A stretch of 64,000 nt of DNA, taken from the NCBI RefSeq assembly GCF_913063425.1, contig NZ_CAJXYK010000035.1, positions 1 to 64,000 on the forward strand, given 5' to 3'. The notes beneath the pieces were generated by a model. That model was not told where the DNA came from. It saw only the letters and a list, made by a program, of their open reading frames with translations, and ran no database searches. Positions within the stretch are counted from its first letter, which is position 1. Every line of letters begins with the position of its first letter. Of the stretch, positions 1 to 8,656 are shown in pieces. A program made the translations under genes and the position numbers. Source of the stretch: an uncultured Thiohalocapsa sp. (lineage in GTDB: Bacteria > Pseudomonadota > Gammaproteobacteria > Chromatiales > Chromatiaceae).

Positions 1-77
1 CGGCTCTGCGCAACGCCGCTGGGCGCGTCCGGAGGCGTCCGCAGTAGGTCGGTGGGTTTCTTCACAACCTCTCAGCC
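1..77 (-). repeat. Partial copy of a dispersed palindromic element
   Basis: Bases 1-77 are the exact reverse complement of 48964-49040, where the full element of about 180 bp is seen. The copy is cut by the window start, so only one arm is visible. It begins right at the last glycine codon and TGA stop of the minus-strand gene that ends at 72, and the outer terminal motif is AGAGGTTGTGAA. Confidence 0.85.
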
Positions 78-1016
78 AGCGTTCTGCCAGAAGGCGGAGT
101 CCGGGTCCAGAAACGCCGTGTGCGGCACATAGTGCGAGCCGTCACAGGAGAAGTTGAGCGCCACCAGGCCGTTGAAGATGTTGAGGGAGCCGGAGCGCAG
201 GTAGATGATGTCGTCCGCATAGCGCAGGCGGCGGAAGCCCTCCAGCACGGCGCGCACCTCGTCGGCGGCGATGACCGCCTGCTCCGGATAGGCGCAGTGT
301 GGATAGGCCAGGCACACGTCTGGGTCCGCCAGCTCATCGAAGTGCAGCAGCCGGTAGCGGAAGGGGTCGGTCACCAGCCAGATGGTGGCACGGGAGCTGG
401 AGAAATGGATTTTGCAGTGGAAGACGCCGCTCTCGGTGACCAGCTCCTCCAGCACCGGCAGCACGGCGTCGATGTGTCGGTCCATGAGGCTTTCCACGCG
501 CCGCTGCTCGAACAGCGAGCCGCGGATGGCCGGATCGCCCTTCAACTGCTGCCAGCGGCTCGGCTCGCGGTAGACCTCGCGGGTCAGCGGCAGGTCGCGC
601 AGGTCGAAGTCCGCACCCAAGAGTCCCAACGGCTCGCCGTCGCGCTCAATGCGCCGCAGCGCCGTCAGCGACGGCCGCTTCGCCCGCAGGCTGATGTAGG
701 CCTCCGACAGCAGCAGGCCGTGCGCCGGCATGGGCTCCTGCATGTAGGGCCGCCCAGAGCGGTCGCGGCCGAAGTCCGCCTCGATGGGCCCGTCGGCGGC
801 GGCGTTGGCACTCACCTGCACCGCATGGGTGTCCAGCGCATACAGGTAGCGGCTGTGCGGTACGGTGCCCAGCGCATCCAGCAGCACGGCGTCCAGCGCG
901 GCCCGGTCACCCCAGACGGCGGCACAACGCCGGGCGACGAAGGCCATGGGCTCCAGCAGCATGTTGAACAGGGCGAGGCGCTGACGGGCGACGCTGGCCT
1001 TGAGATCCTGGGTCAT
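72..1016 (-). CDS. PDC/Cache sensor domain-containing protein
   Basis: A soluble protein of about 314 residues. The start MTQDLKAS was chosen because the open frame upstream of it is low-complexity and unlike a protein. The body has the look of a PDC (Cache-like) ligand-sensor protein: a helical start (MLLEPMAFVARR), a region with the pattern GRDRSGRPYMQEP typical of extracellular or free-standing PDC folds, then SEAYISLRAKRPSLT. There is no signal peptide, no transmembrane helix, and no attached kinase, GGDEF or methyl-accepting domain, so it would be a free-standing sensor or a domain acting in trans. It converges on nothing visible; its 3' end abuts the dispersed palindrome. The family assignment comes from overall pattern, not a profile search. 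Confidence 0.7.
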   Translation of the reverse strand: MTQDLKASVARQRLALFNMLLEPMAFVARRCAAVWGDRAALDAVLLDALGTVPHSRYLYALDTHAVQVSANAAADGPIEADFGRDRSGRPYMQEPMPAHGLLLSEAYISLRAKRPSLTALRRIERDGEPLGLLGADFDLRDLPLTREVYREPSRWQQLKGDPAIRGSLFEQRRVESLMDRHIDAVLPVLEELVTESGVFHCKIHFSSSRATIWLVTDPFRYRLLHFDELADPDVCLAYPHCAYPEQAVIAADEVRAVLEGFRRLRYADDIIYLRSGSLNIFNGLVALNFSCDGSHYVPHTAFLDPDSAFWQNAG

Positions 1017-1178
1017 TCGCGTTGAGTGACAGCTGCGGAGCGGAGGCGGGGGGCTGCGGCCACAGCGCGCCGCAGTGCCCTGGATTCTACACTGGAAAGG
1101 ACCACGTCGAAGACCGCCGCGGTCCACCACACAACACCGCTCGCCCTCGCCCCGGGACCTTCGCCACAGGAGCCAGCC

Positions 1179-1310
1179 ATGAGCCTCGTCGGAAGCCTGA
1201 TCGCCATCTCCCTGTTGCTGCTGGCCGCGCTCGGCATCGCCGGCGCCCTGCTGATGGGCCGCTCCAGCCGCAGCGCCGACGCCCGCCAACCGGACCGGGA
1301 TGATCACTGA
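1179..1310 (+). CDS. Single-pass membrane microprotein
   Basis: A 43-residue protein starting MSLVGSLIAISL. Residues about 4-27 form one hydrophobic helix (LIAISLLLLAALGIAGALL) and the tail is short, polar and charged (ending DRDDH). An AGGAG Shine-Dalgarno lies about 7 bases upstream of the ATG. Its stop overlaps the possible ATG of the following lipoprotein gene (ATGATCACTGA), which suggests translational coupling. No family is recognised; codon use and position make it a credible small gene, but there is no homology evidence. Confidence 0.5.
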   Translation: MSLVGSLIAISLLLLAALGIAGALLMGRSSRSADARQPDRDDH

Positions 1311-1857
1311 GGCCGCGGCGGCTGTAATGCCATGCGCGGCGGCCCGAACCCTGCCGCTGGCAGGGTCGCTCGCGCTGTGTGCTGCCTTGGGTGGCTGCGC
1401 CGTGCCCACCGCGGACGTGGCGACGGGGCTGCGGGTCAGCGCGGAGCGCGCGGTGCCCTTTCCCGCCGGCAGCGCCCATGCCACCTTCCAGCACGGCCGC
1501 GTCGTGCGCCAGGCGAGCCTGTTCGAGCCCTACTGCCAACTGGAGGTGGACACCGTGGTGCCCCGGAAGCGGGTCCTGGCGCCCGGTCGCTGGCGGGTCA
1601 CCCGCATCGGCACCCGCATCCTGCGCGACCCCATCACCCGCATTCCGCTGCTGCACCCCAGGCTCGACTGCAGCGACAGCATCTACCAGGAATCCATCTG
1701 GCGACTGGCGCCGGATGCGCCTGGCGCCAACCCGGTGGTGCGCCATCTGCGCTGCATCGCGCCCTATTTCAACTGCCGCTTCGGGCCGCCGTTGGCAATG
1801 GATCAGATGCAGCAAGTGGTGGGGCCTTACCTGTCGGTGACGCGGCAGGGACCTTGA
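1300..1857 (+). CDS. Putative lipoprotein, unknown function
   Basis: Up to 185 residues. From MPCAAART (ATG at 1327) the N-terminus is a good lipoprotein signal: hydrophobic LPLAGSLALCAAL followed by a GGC lipobox, so either 1300 or 1327 could be the start; 1300 is coupled to the upstream microprotein stop. The mature part contains several cysteines (PYCQLEVD, LDCSDS, HLRCIAPYFNCRF) consistent with disulfides in the periplasm. The phrase RIGTRILRDPITRIPLLHP and the four conserved-looking Cys positions are the only landmarks. I do not recognise the family. It ends 27 bases from a convergent gene. Confidence 0.65.
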   Translation: MITEAAAAVMPCAAARTLPLAGSLALCAALGGCAVPTADVATGLRVSAERAVPFPAGSAHATFQHGRVVRQASLFEPYCQLEVDTVVPRKRVLAPGRWRVTRIGTRILRDPITRIPLLHPRLDCSDSIYQESIWRLAPDAPGANPVVRHLRCIAPYFNCRFGPPLAMDQMQQVVGPYLSVTRQGP

Positions 1858-1884
1858 GACAACGTCGCCGGACGAGCCGGGCCC

Positions 1885-2892
1885 TCAGCGGCCTTCGACG
1901 CAGCGCTCGCGGTCGCAGCGCACCAACATGCTGGTGCCGTTGCGGCAGTGGACGCGGTGCACCTCGGTGCCGGCGTCCTCGCGCAGCAGCACGGCGCCGA
2001 GCTCGCCGAGCTCGCAGCCCCGGGCGGCGGCGCGCTCTTCGGCGTGGTAGGCCCAGACGCCCTTGGGCGCATCGTCTTGCGGTGCCGGCAGCGCGGGCGC
2101 GGGGGGCGGCGCGGTGCGTTGCGTGGGCTGGGCTGCGCCCGCTGTCGCCGGCGGCTGGGCGGCGGCTCGGCTGGTCCCGCTCCGGGGCTGCCGAAGCTCT
2201 GGAGCCGACGTGGTCGGGACGGACTGGTCAGCGCCCGGCGACGGCGCGGCCCGGCGTGTGGGCTCCGCCCCCGCAGCGCGGGCGCTGCCCGGCGGACCGA
2301 TGGCGGCCCACTGCTCCTGAAGGGAGCGCAGCGCGTTCATCAGGTTGGCCCGGTAGGCTTGGGTGACATCCGTGGCCCACTCCTGGCGGGTGCCGGTGTA
2401 CCAGCGCTCGTCCGCCCGCAGGGCGATGATGACACCCGCGTCGGTGGGGGTGAAATCCGCCCGGATACGCAGCAGCGTCTGCGCCGGCGGCGCCACAGTA
2501 CCCATGACCACACCGGGCGGGCCGTCGCTCGCGGGCGCATCCAGCAGGGTCTCGAAGACGACGTGCTCGCGCTCGCTGGCGGCGACGCGCCAGCCCTTGA
2601 TCAGCGCCGCATCCAGGGCCAGCGCCTTGGCTCGGGGCACATTGGCGCCGGCGAGCACGACGCTCGGAGAGTCCGGCACCTCAGCATGCACAACCGCGAC
2701 CATCAGCAGCACCAGGGCAAGCGGCAAGAGGACACAGGGGCGGGAAACGGGGAAGTGGGCTGACGCGCTCTGCGGGCGCCGATGCAGCGGTTGCCGAGGC
2801 AGCACCTCGGTCCAGGGACACCGCGTCCACCGCAGTAGCGACCACACACCCCGTGTGCGGCGCCGGCGCCCCGTTTCCAGGCCCCATCGCAT
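1885..2892 (-). CDS. Envelope protein, paralogue of the upstream gene
   Basis: 335 residues as drawn. The C-terminal 60 residues (GVWAYHAEERAAARGCELGE onward) match the tail of the neighbouring gene in a pattern W-A-Y-x-A-E ... RGC-x-LG-x-x-G-A-x-LL ... VxC ... LVxC, with four cysteines kept. A hydrophobic stretch (LLPLALVLLMVAVVHA) looks like a signal peptide but lies about 50 residues in; the ATG at 2892 is four bases after the preceding stop, so either the N-terminus is a long extension or translation starts later at a TTG. The centre is Pro/Ala-rich linker. Function unknown; a periplasmic or membrane-anchored role is inferred. Confidence 0.65.
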   Translation of the reverse strand: MRWGLETGRRRRTRGVWSLLRWTRCPWTEVLPRQPLHRRPQSASAHFPVSRPCVLLPLALVLLMVAVVHAEVPDSPSVVLAGANVPRAKALALDAALIKGWRVAASEREHVVFETLLDAPASDGPPGVVMGTVAPPAQTLLRIRADFTPTDAGVIIALRADERWYTGTRQEWATDVTQAYRANLMNALRSLQEQWAAIGPPGSARAAGAEPTRRAAPSPGADQSVPTTSAPELRQPRSGTSRAAAQPPATAGAAQPTQRTAPPPAPALPAPQDDAPKGVWAYHAEERAAARGCELGELGAVLLREDAGTEVHRVHCRNGTSMLVRCDRERCVEGR

Positions 2893-2896
2893 GCGC

Positions 2897-4045
2897 TCAG
2901 CGCATGGGCTCGCAGACGCCCCCGCGGCACTTCACCAGCAGGTTGCTGCTGCCGACGCACTGCACCTCGTGGATCTCGAAGCCGTTGGTCTCCTGCAGCA
3001 GCATGGCGCCGCGATCGCCCAGGGCACAGCCGCGCAGGCGCGCGAAGTCCTCCGCGTAGTAGGCCCAGAGCCCTTTGCGCGAGCCCTGATTCAGCGCCAG
3101 CATCGCGTTGGGGGCGCCGCTGTCCGCGGCCACCGTCGGCGCAACGGGGGCCGGTGTGCGGGGCGCGGGTGCCGCGGCCTCCGCCGCCGTGGTGGGGCTG
3201 CGCGGGGCCTCGATGGTGGGCGCCACCAGCGCACTGCCCGACGCAGCTCCCGCGCTTGTGGCGGGCTGGGCGCTTCGGGGCTGGGTTGTCACGGGCCCGG
3301 TGGTCACGGACTGGGTTGTGGTGGAGCGGATTGCGGGGGGTGGGGCGCTGGACGACGGCGCCGCGCTGCGCGTCGCGGTCGGCGCAGCGGCCACCCTGGG
3401 GGTCGCTGCCGGGGCCTCTTGCGCGGTGGTCGACGCGTCGGCCGCTGCCGCCCCGTCGGCGCTCACGGTCTGCGCGACATCGCCCAGGTCGGCGCCTGTG
3501 TCGGCCTCCGTGTCGCCCCCACCCTCTCGCTCGGCCAGCACCGGGACCTCGGCGCGCAGCTTGTCCCGCGCCGCGATCCAGGCCGAGGACAGGGAGCTCA
3601 GGGAGATGAGCAGCTGATTCTCGTACTCCGAGGTGTAATCGAGCCGCTTCTCCTCCGGCGTGCCCGGGTTGGTCAGGACGAAGGCGCGCAGCGCAACGAT
3701 GCTGCCGTCGCCCCGCTCGGCGATGTTGGTCTCCACCTGCATGCGCGGCGGGGCCAGCGCGCTGCCCAGCGCCTGGGCCTGCGGCAGCTCAGGCGGCAGT
3801 GGGCGCTCCAGCAGCAGCTGGTTGGCATCCGCGGCGACGATGTCCCAGCCCCTGGTGCGCGCCGCCGCCATGGCCACCGAGCGCGCATCCTGCATGGACG
3901 CGCCCGGCAGGGCCACCTGCGGCAGGTTGGAGATGTTGCCGATGCTGACCTTCGCTTCGCCGGGCACGGAGCCGCCGCCGACGCTCGCGCAGCCGACGAC
4001 GGTGAGAGCGAGGAGCAGCAGAAAGGGGATGCGGATGGATGTCAC
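2897..4045 (-). CDS. Putative lipoprotein with Cys-containing C-terminal domain
   Basis: About 382 residues from a GTG start at 4045 (MTSIRIPFLLLLALTVVGC), chosen because it gives a textbook lipoprotein signal with lipobox VVGC and has GGAG about 8 bases upstream. Residues after the signal form an N-terminal alpha/beta-like domain (SMQDARSVAMAAARTRGWDI ... LERPLPPE ... YENQLLISLSSL), then a long Ala/Thr/Pro linker, then a C-terminal domain GLWAYYAEDFARLRGC ... LLVKCRGGVCEP. That C-terminal domain is duplicated in the next gene, with which it forms a two-gene operon spaced by four bases. No known function is recognised. Confidence 0.7.
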   Translation of the reverse strand: MTSIRIPFLLLLALTVVGCASVGGGSVPGEAKVSIGNISNLPQVALPGASMQDARSVAMAAARTRGWDIVAADANQLLLERPLPPELPQAQALGSALAPPRMQVETNIAERGDGSIVALRAFVLTNPGTPEEKRLDYTSEYENQLLISLSSLSSAWIAARDKLRAEVPVLAEREGGGDTEADTGADLGDVAQTVSADGAAAADASTTAQEAPAATPRVAAAPTATRSAAPSSSAPPPAIRSTTTQSVTTGPVTTQPRSAQPATSAGAASGSALVAPTIEAPRSPTTAAEAAAPAPRTPAPVAPTVAADSGAPNAMLALNQGSRKGLWAYYAEDFARLRGCALGDRGAMLLQETNGFEIHEVQCVGSSNLLVKCRGGVCEPMR

Positions 4046-4323
4046 GGAATGCTCCGGCCGGCGTGGTTGGACAGGCGCCCGACGTGCTGCGGCCAAGGCG
4101 CAGCGGCGGCCCCGTAAAAACGCGGAAGCTTAGCATAAGGCCCGGTCTCACAGGAGCTTACGCTGAAGATGTGCGGGCAGTTCGTCCGCTTTTCGCGGGC
4201 ATCGGACCGGCGCTGGGGCCGTCGCTGGGGCCGACGGCACGCGCCCGCCTGCACGGCTCGTCCAACCCCACAGCGCTGCCGCCGGGGCATGGCGCCTGAG
4301 CGGCCGTGCCGGGGCGGCTGTCT

Positions 4324-4707
4324 TTAAGGCCAGGCGGGCTCTTCGATGAGCTCCACGGCATTGGCGTCCGGGTCCCGGCAGAAGAGCGCGCGGCGCCCGG
4401 AGCGGCTCAGGGTGTAGGGGATGCCGGCGGCGTCCAGGCGCGCCACGAGGGCATCCATGTCCGTGATGCGCAGCGCCACATGGCGGTCGCGACCGCCGTG
4501 AGCGGGGCGCCCGCTGGCGGGGTCCGGGCTCGGCAGCTCCAGCAGATGAATCTGCTGCGGCCCCAGGTCCAGCCAGGCACCGGCGAAGGCCATGTCCGGG
4601 CGCTCCGGTGACACCGGCAGGCCCAACAGGTCGCGATAGAAGCCGAGTGCCCGCTCGGTGTCCGCCACCAGCAGGCTCACGTGATGCATACCGGATACGA
4701 GTGCCAT
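4324..4707 (-). CDS. VOC-family (glyoxalase/dioxygenase fold) protein
   Basis: 127 residues, one vicinal-oxygen-chelate unit of two beta-alpha-beta modules. The first module begins HHVSLLVADTERALGFYRD; the second begins HVALRITDMDALVARLDAAG and ends with CRDPDANAVELIE, placing the usual His, His and Glu metal ligands. The start MALVSGMHH is preferred because GGAG lies nine bases upstream; MTQMALVSG, three codons earlier, would sit on top of the ribosome site. It is divergent from dapC. VOC proteins of this size include glyoxalase I and many uncharacterised relatives, so the substrate is not assigned. Confidence 0.85.
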   Translation of the reverse strand: MALVSGMHHVSLLVADTERALGFYRDLLGLPVSPERPDMAFAGAWLDLGPQQIHLLELPSPDPASGRPAHGGRDRHVALRITDMDALVARLDAAGIPYTLSRSGRRALFCRDPDANAVELIEEPAWP

Positions 4708-4749
4708 CTGCGTCATCTCCGTTGGTTTCGCGGCGATGGGCGCATCGCC

Positions 4750-4755
4750 TATACT
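4750..4755 (+). promoter_or_regulatory. Possible -10 box upstream of dapC
   Basis: TATACT is a strong sigma-70 -10 match in the 214-base divergent spacer between the VOC gene and dapC. The matching -35 (TTTCGC at 18-bp spacing) is poor, so this is only a candidate. It would give a leader of about 160 bases. Confidence 0.3.
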
Positions 4756-4921
4756 GACCGTTTGCGCGCCTGGCGGACTTGCCGGCCGCAGCATGTCAGC
4801 GCGGCTTTTGCACTCAAGCCCTGAAGCCCGCCCGTCGCCACCGCCCATCCGGTGGCCGCATCACGCTGCCCCAAGCCGCACGACCCGCCCCGCCCCCAGA
4901 CGCCGAGCTTCGCCCGCCAGC

Positions 4922-6118
4922 ATGAATCCGCGACTCGACCGCCTGCAACCCTACCCGTTCGAGCGGCTCGGCGCGCTGCTGGCGGACGCAGCCCCGCCAC
5001 CGGGGCTCGCACCCATCCGCCTCTCCATCGGCGAGCCGAAGCATCCGACGCCCGCATTCATCGCGCAGACCCTGGCGGGCCACCTGGAGGGGCTCGCCAA
5101 CTATCCAGCCACCCGCGGCACGCCCATGCTGCGCGAGGCCATTGCCGCCTGGCTCACAGGCCGCTTCCGGCTGCCGGCGGATGCGCTCGACCCGGAGCGG
5201 CATGTGCTGCCGGTGAACGGCACCCGCGAGGCGCTGTTCGCCTTCGCCCAGGCCGTGGTGGACCCAGCGCCGGAGGCGCTGGTGCTGCTGCCGAACCCCT
5301 TCTACCAGATCTACGAGGGCGCGGCACTGCTGGCGGGCGCAACGCCCGAGTACCTCCCCTGCACGGCGGAAACCGGCCACCAGCCGGACTTCGAGGCCGT
5401 GGACGCCGCCACCTGGGAGCGCTGCAGGCTGCTCTTCGTCTGCTCACCCGGCAACCCGAGCGGTGCGGTGCTGGGGCAGGCGACGCTGGCGCGGCTCATC
5501 GAGCTCGCCGAGCGGTATGACTTCATCATCGCCGCCGACGAGTGCTACAGCGAGCTCTACGCCGACGAGGCCGCCCCGCCGGTCGGCCTGCTTCAGGCCG
5601 CGGCGGGCATGGGCAACACGGGCTTCCGCCGCTGCGTCGTCTTCCACAGCCTGTCCAAGCGCTCCAACGCGCCGGGACTGCGCTCGGGCTTCGTCGCCGG
5701 CGATGCCGAGGTGCTGCGCCGCTTCCTCGCCTACCGCACCTACCACGGCTGCGCCATGGCCCTGCCGCAGCAGCATGCGAGCGCCGCCGCCTGGCGCGAT
5801 GAGCAGCACGTGGTGGACAATCGCCGTCTCTACCGCGAGAAGTTCGAGGCCGTGCTGGCGATCCTTGACGGCGTGCTGGAGGTGGAGCGCCCGGCGGGCG
5901 GCTTCTATCTGTGGCCGCGCACACCCATCCCCGACACCGACTTCGCCCGCCGGCTGTTCGCCGAGCAGCACGTGACCGTCCTGCCCGGGAGCTTCCTGTC
6001 CCGGCCCACGGCCGCCGGCGACCCGGGCGCGGGGCGGGTGCGCATGGCGCTGGTGGCGCCACTGAACGAATGCGTGGAGGCGGCCGGGCGCATGGCACGC
6101 TTCTGCCGCGGCCTCTGA
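4922..6118 (+). CDS. dapC: Succinyldiaminopimelate transaminase
   Basis: 398 residues, start MNPRLDRLQPYPFERL. It is a class I/II PLP aminotransferase: the N-terminal SIGEPKHPTP and NYPATRGTPMLREA motifs, CSPGNPSG before the pyridine-contacting Asp (IAADECYSEL), and the Schiff-base lysine in FHSLSKRSNAPGLRSGF. Those sequence features are typical of the proteobacterial DapC subfamily, which transfers an amino group from glutamate to N-succinyl-2-amino-6-oxopimelate in lysine and meso-diaminopimelate synthesis. The location next to dapD and dapE, the preceding and following steps of the succinylase route, supports this over a generic aspartate aminotransferase. It is cytoplasmic. Confidence 0.93.
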   Translation: MNPRLDRLQPYPFERLGALLADAAPPPGLAPIRLSIGEPKHPTPAFIAQTLAGHLEGLANYPATRGTPMLREAIAAWLTGRFRLPADALDPERHVLPVNGTREALFAFAQAVVDPAPEALVLLPNPFYQIYEGAALLAGATPEYLPCTAETGHQPDFEAVDAATWERCRLLFVCSPGNPSGAVLGQATLARLIELAERYDFIIAADECYSELYADEAAPPVGLLQAAAGMGNTGFRRCVVFHSLSKRSNAPGLRSGFVAGDAEVLRRFLAYRTYHGCAMALPQQHASAAAWRDEQHVVDNRRLYREKFEAVLAILDGVLEVERPAGGFYLWPRTPIPDTDFARRLFAEQHVTVLPGSFLSRPTAAGDPGAGRVRMALVAPLNECVEAAGRMARFCRGL

Positions 6119-6215
6119 CACCATCTGAGACACCCACTGACAACCTGGCGCGCACCCGCCGGCTGCTGATCCATCGAGCACCCAAGCCAAACACCGCATC
6201 ACCGAGGAACCCGTC

Positions 6216-7037
6216 ATGTCCGACACCCAAGCCGTCATCGACAAGGCCTTTGAGCGCCGCGCCGAGATCACCCCCCGCAACGTCGAGACCCTGGTGCGCG
6301 ATGCCGTGCTGGATACCATCGACCGGCTCGACCGCGGCGAGCTGCGGGTCGCCGAGAAGACCGACGGCAGCTGGGTGGTCAACGACTGGGTCAAGAAGGC
6401 GGTGCTGCTGTCCTTCCGGATCGAGGACAACCAGTTCATCAAGGGCGGCTTCACCAACTATTACGATAAGGTCCCATCCAAGTACGCGGACGCCAACTCC
6501 CGGGAATTCCGCGACGGCGGCGTGCGTGTGGTGCCGCCGGCGACGGCCCGCCGCGGCGCCTACATCGCCCCCAGCTGCGTGCTGATGCCGAGCTATGTGA
6601 ACATCGGCGCCTATGTGGACTCCGGCACCATGGTGGACACCTGGGCCACCGTCGGCTCCTGCGCGCAGATCGGCAAGAACGTGCACCTCTCCGGTGGCGT
6701 CGGCATCGGCGGCGTGCTGGAGCCGGTGCAGGCGGCGCCCACCATCATCGAGGACGACTGCTTCATCGGCGCCCGCTCGGAGATCGTCGAGGGCGTCATC
6801 GTGGGCCAGGGCGCCGTCATCTCCATGGGCGTCTACATCGGCCAGAGCACCAAGATCTACCACCGCGAGACCGGCGAGGTCACCTACGGCCAGGTGCCCC
6901 CGGGCGCCGTCGTCGTCCCCGGCAACCTGCCGTCGAAGGACGGAACCCACAGCCTCTACTGCGCCGTCATCATCAAGCAGGTGGATGAGAAGACGCGGGG
7001 GAAGGTGGGGTTGAACGAGCTGTTGCGGGATATTTGA
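6216..7037 (+). CDS. dapD: Tetrahydrodipicolinate N-succinyltransferase
   Basis: 273 residues, the normal length for DapD. It catalyses succinyl-CoA-dependent acylation of tetrahydrodipicolinate, the entry to the succinylase branch of lysine/mDAP synthesis. An N-terminal helical domain ([12 protein letters not shown]) is followed by a left-handed beta-helix of hexapeptide repeats (e.g. [38 protein letters not shown]), and the C-terminus has the loop [13 protein letters not shown] seen in the E. coli enzyme. It lies 97 bases after dapC in the same direction and is probably cotranscribed. It acts as a cytoplasmic trimer. Confidence 0.96.
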   Translation: MSDTQAVIDKAFERRAEITPRNVETLVRDAVLDTIDRLDRGELRVAEKTDGSWVVNDWVKKAVLLSFRIEDNQFIKGGFTNYYDKVPSKYADANSREFRDGGVRVVPPATARRGAYIAPSCVLMPSYVNIGAYVDSGTMVDTWATVGSCAQIGKNVHLSGGVGIGGVLEPVQAAPTIIEDDCFIGARSEIVEGVIVGQGAVISMGVYIGQSTKIYHRETGEVTYGQVPPGAVVVPGNLPSKDGTHSLYCAVIIKQVDEKTRGKVGLNELLRDI

Positions 7038-7040
7038 GGG

Positions 7041-7127
7041 AGAAGGGCTGAGCGCTGAGGGCTGAGGAGCGCGCACGCGTCATCCGCGGCCAAATCACTG
7101 ACCCTAAGCCCTCGGCCCTCAGCCCGT
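7041..7127. repeat. Inverted pair of heptamer-type repeats
   Basis: Between dapD and the ArsC-like gene, GGGCTGAGCGCTGAGGGCTG on the left faces CCCTCGGCCCTCAGCCCG on the right, about 45 bases apart. Both arms belong to the TCAGCCC heptamer family seen at 17.8, 18.1 and 33.7 kb. The arrangement could fold into a hairpin in the dap operon transcript. Confidence 0.65.
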
Positions 7128-7160
7128 TCCCAATCCCTCACGACCAGCACCGAAACCCCC

Positions 7161-7508
7161 ATGCCCACCCTCTACGGCATCCCCAACTGCGGCACCATCA
7201 AAAAGGCCCGGGCCTGGCTCGACGAGCGCGGCATCGACTACGCCTTCCACGACTACAAGAAGGCCGGTATCGAGGCGTCCATGCTGCGCGCCTGGGTGGC
7301 GGAGCTGGGCTGGGAGCAGCTCATCAACAAACGCGGTCAGATGTGGCGCAAGCTGGAGCCTGAGGTACGCGACAACCTGGACGAAGCCGCGGCCATCCGG
7401 GTCATGCTGGAGACGCCCGGCATCATCCGCCGCCCGGTGCTGGACACCGGCAGCGCACGCCACATCGGCTTCACCGAGGACCAGTACGAGCGGATCTTCG
7501 CACCATGA
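7161..7508 (+). CDS. ArsC/Spx-family reductase-like protein (YffB type)
   Basis: 115 residues with a thioredoxin-like fold. It opens [19 protein letters not shown]: the single cysteine in NCGTIKKA replaces the CxxC of true glutaredoxins, and FHDYKKAGI and [11 protein letters not shown] are the conserved ArsC-fold blocks. YffB-type proteins often precede dapE in gammaproteobacteria; their reaction is not established, a glutathione-dependent thiol reductase having been suggested for the family. Its stop overlaps the dapE start (ATGA), so the two are translationally coupled. It is probably not an arsenate reductase, given the context. Confidence 0.88.
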   Translation: MPTLYGIPNCGTIKKARAWLDERGIDYAFHDYKKAGIEASMLRAWVAELGWEQLINKRGQMWRKLEPEVRDNLDEAAAIRVMLETPGIIRRPVLDTGSARHIGFTEDQYERIFAP

Positions 7509-8656
7509 GCAAGCAGCCCTCCGCCACCGTCCAGCTCGCCTGCGAGCTCATCAGCCGCCCGTCCGTGACCCCCGAGGACGGCGGCTGCCAGCCGTTGATG
7601 ATGGAGCGCCTGGCGCGACTCGGCTTCAGCGTGGAGCCCATGCGCTTCGGCGAGGTGGACAACTTCTGGGCGAGGCGTGGTGACGAGGGTCCCGTGTTCT
7701 GCTTTGCCGGTCACACGGACGTGGTGCCGCCGGGGCCGCTCGAGCGCTGGGACACGGACCCCTTCGAGCCCAGCATCCGTGACGGCGTCCTGTACGGGCG
7801 CGGCGCCTGCGACATGAAGGGCGCGCTGGCGGCCATGATCACGGCCACCGAGGGCTTCCTCGCGGTGCACCCGGAGCACGCGGGCTCCATCGCCTTTCTG
7901 ATCACCAGCGACGAGGAAGGCCCGTCCATCGACGGCACGCGCAAGGTCATGGAGGCCCTCACCGCCCGCGGCGAGCAGATCGACTATGCCCTGGTGGGCG
8001 AGCCATCCAGCCGCGAGCGCCTCGGCGACATCGTCAAGCACGGCCGCCGCGGCAGCCTCACGGGCCGGCTCACCGTGCAGGGCCGCCAGGGCCACGTGGC
8101 CTACCCCCAGCTCGCCGACAACCCCATTCACCGCGCCGCCCCGGCGCTGGCGGCGCTGGCGGCCGAGCAGTGGGATGCAGGCAACGCGCACTTCCCGCCC
8201 ACGAGCCTGCAATTCTCCAACGTCAACGCGGGCACCGGCGCCGACAACGTCATTCCCGACGCGCTCGCGGCCGTGTTCAACCTGCGCTTCTCGACTGAGC
8301 AGACGCCGGAGGGCATCCAGGCGCGCGTGGCGGCCATCCTGGAGGAGCACGGCCTCTGCATCGGGGACAACTGCACGCTCGACTGGCATGTCTCCGGTCT
8401 GCCCTTCCTGACCCCAGCCGGCGAGCTGCTGGACGCCGGCCGCGACGCCATCGAAGCGGTCACCGGCATTACCCCCGAGCCCACCACCACCGGCGGCACC
8501 TCCGATGGGCGCTTCATCGCCCCCACCGGCGCGCAGGTGCTGGAGGTGGGTCCGGTGAACGCCACCATCCACAAGGTCAACGAGTGCGTGGCCGTCAAGG
8601 AGCTGGACCAGCTCGCGGCCATCTACGCCGAGATGCTGCGGCGCCTGCTGACCTGA
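7505..8656 (+). CDS. dapE: Succinyl-diaminopimelate desuccinylase
   Basis: 383 residues, an M20-family di-zinc hydrolase that releases succinate from N-succinyl-LL-DAP. Metal and catalytic landmarks are [11 protein letters not shown] (His ligand and Asp), [14 protein letters not shown] (bridging Asp), TSDEEG (general-base Glu and ligand Glu), and the C-terminal HKVNECV (His ligand). The dimerisation domain includes [17 protein letters not shown]. Context (dapC, dapD upstream) confirms DapE over ArgE. The gene ends at 8656 and the convergent glutaminase gene ends at 8657, leaving no spacer. Confidence 0.96.
   Translation: MSKQPSATVQLACELISRPSVTPEDGGCQPLMMERLARLGFSVEPMRFGEVDNFWARRGDEGPVFCFAGHTDVVPPGPLERWDTDPFEPSIRDGVLYGRGACDMKGALAAMITATEGFLAVHPEHAGSIAFLITSDEEGPSIDGTRKVMEALTARGEQIDYALVGEPSSRERLGDIVKHGRRGSLTGRLTVQGRQGHVAYPQLADNPIHRAAPALAALAAEQWDAGNAHFPPTSLQFSNVNAGTGADNVIPDALAAVFNLRFSTEQTPEGIQARVAAILEEHGLCIGDNCTLDWHVSGLPFLTPAGELLDAGRDAIEAVTGITPEPTTTGGTSDGRFIAPTGAQVLEVGPVNATIHKVNECVAVKELDQLAAIYAEMLRRLLT

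Noticed and set aside
2363-4117. A 584-residue plus-strand frame opposite the paralogous envelope genes
   Set aside because: The minus-strand proteins have lipoprotein signals and a shared C-terminal domain; the plus frame has none.
4708-4848. Longer start for the VOC gene
   Set aside because: The extension has no conserved sequence and would overlap the divergent promoter region of dapC; GGAG is well placed for the shorter start.
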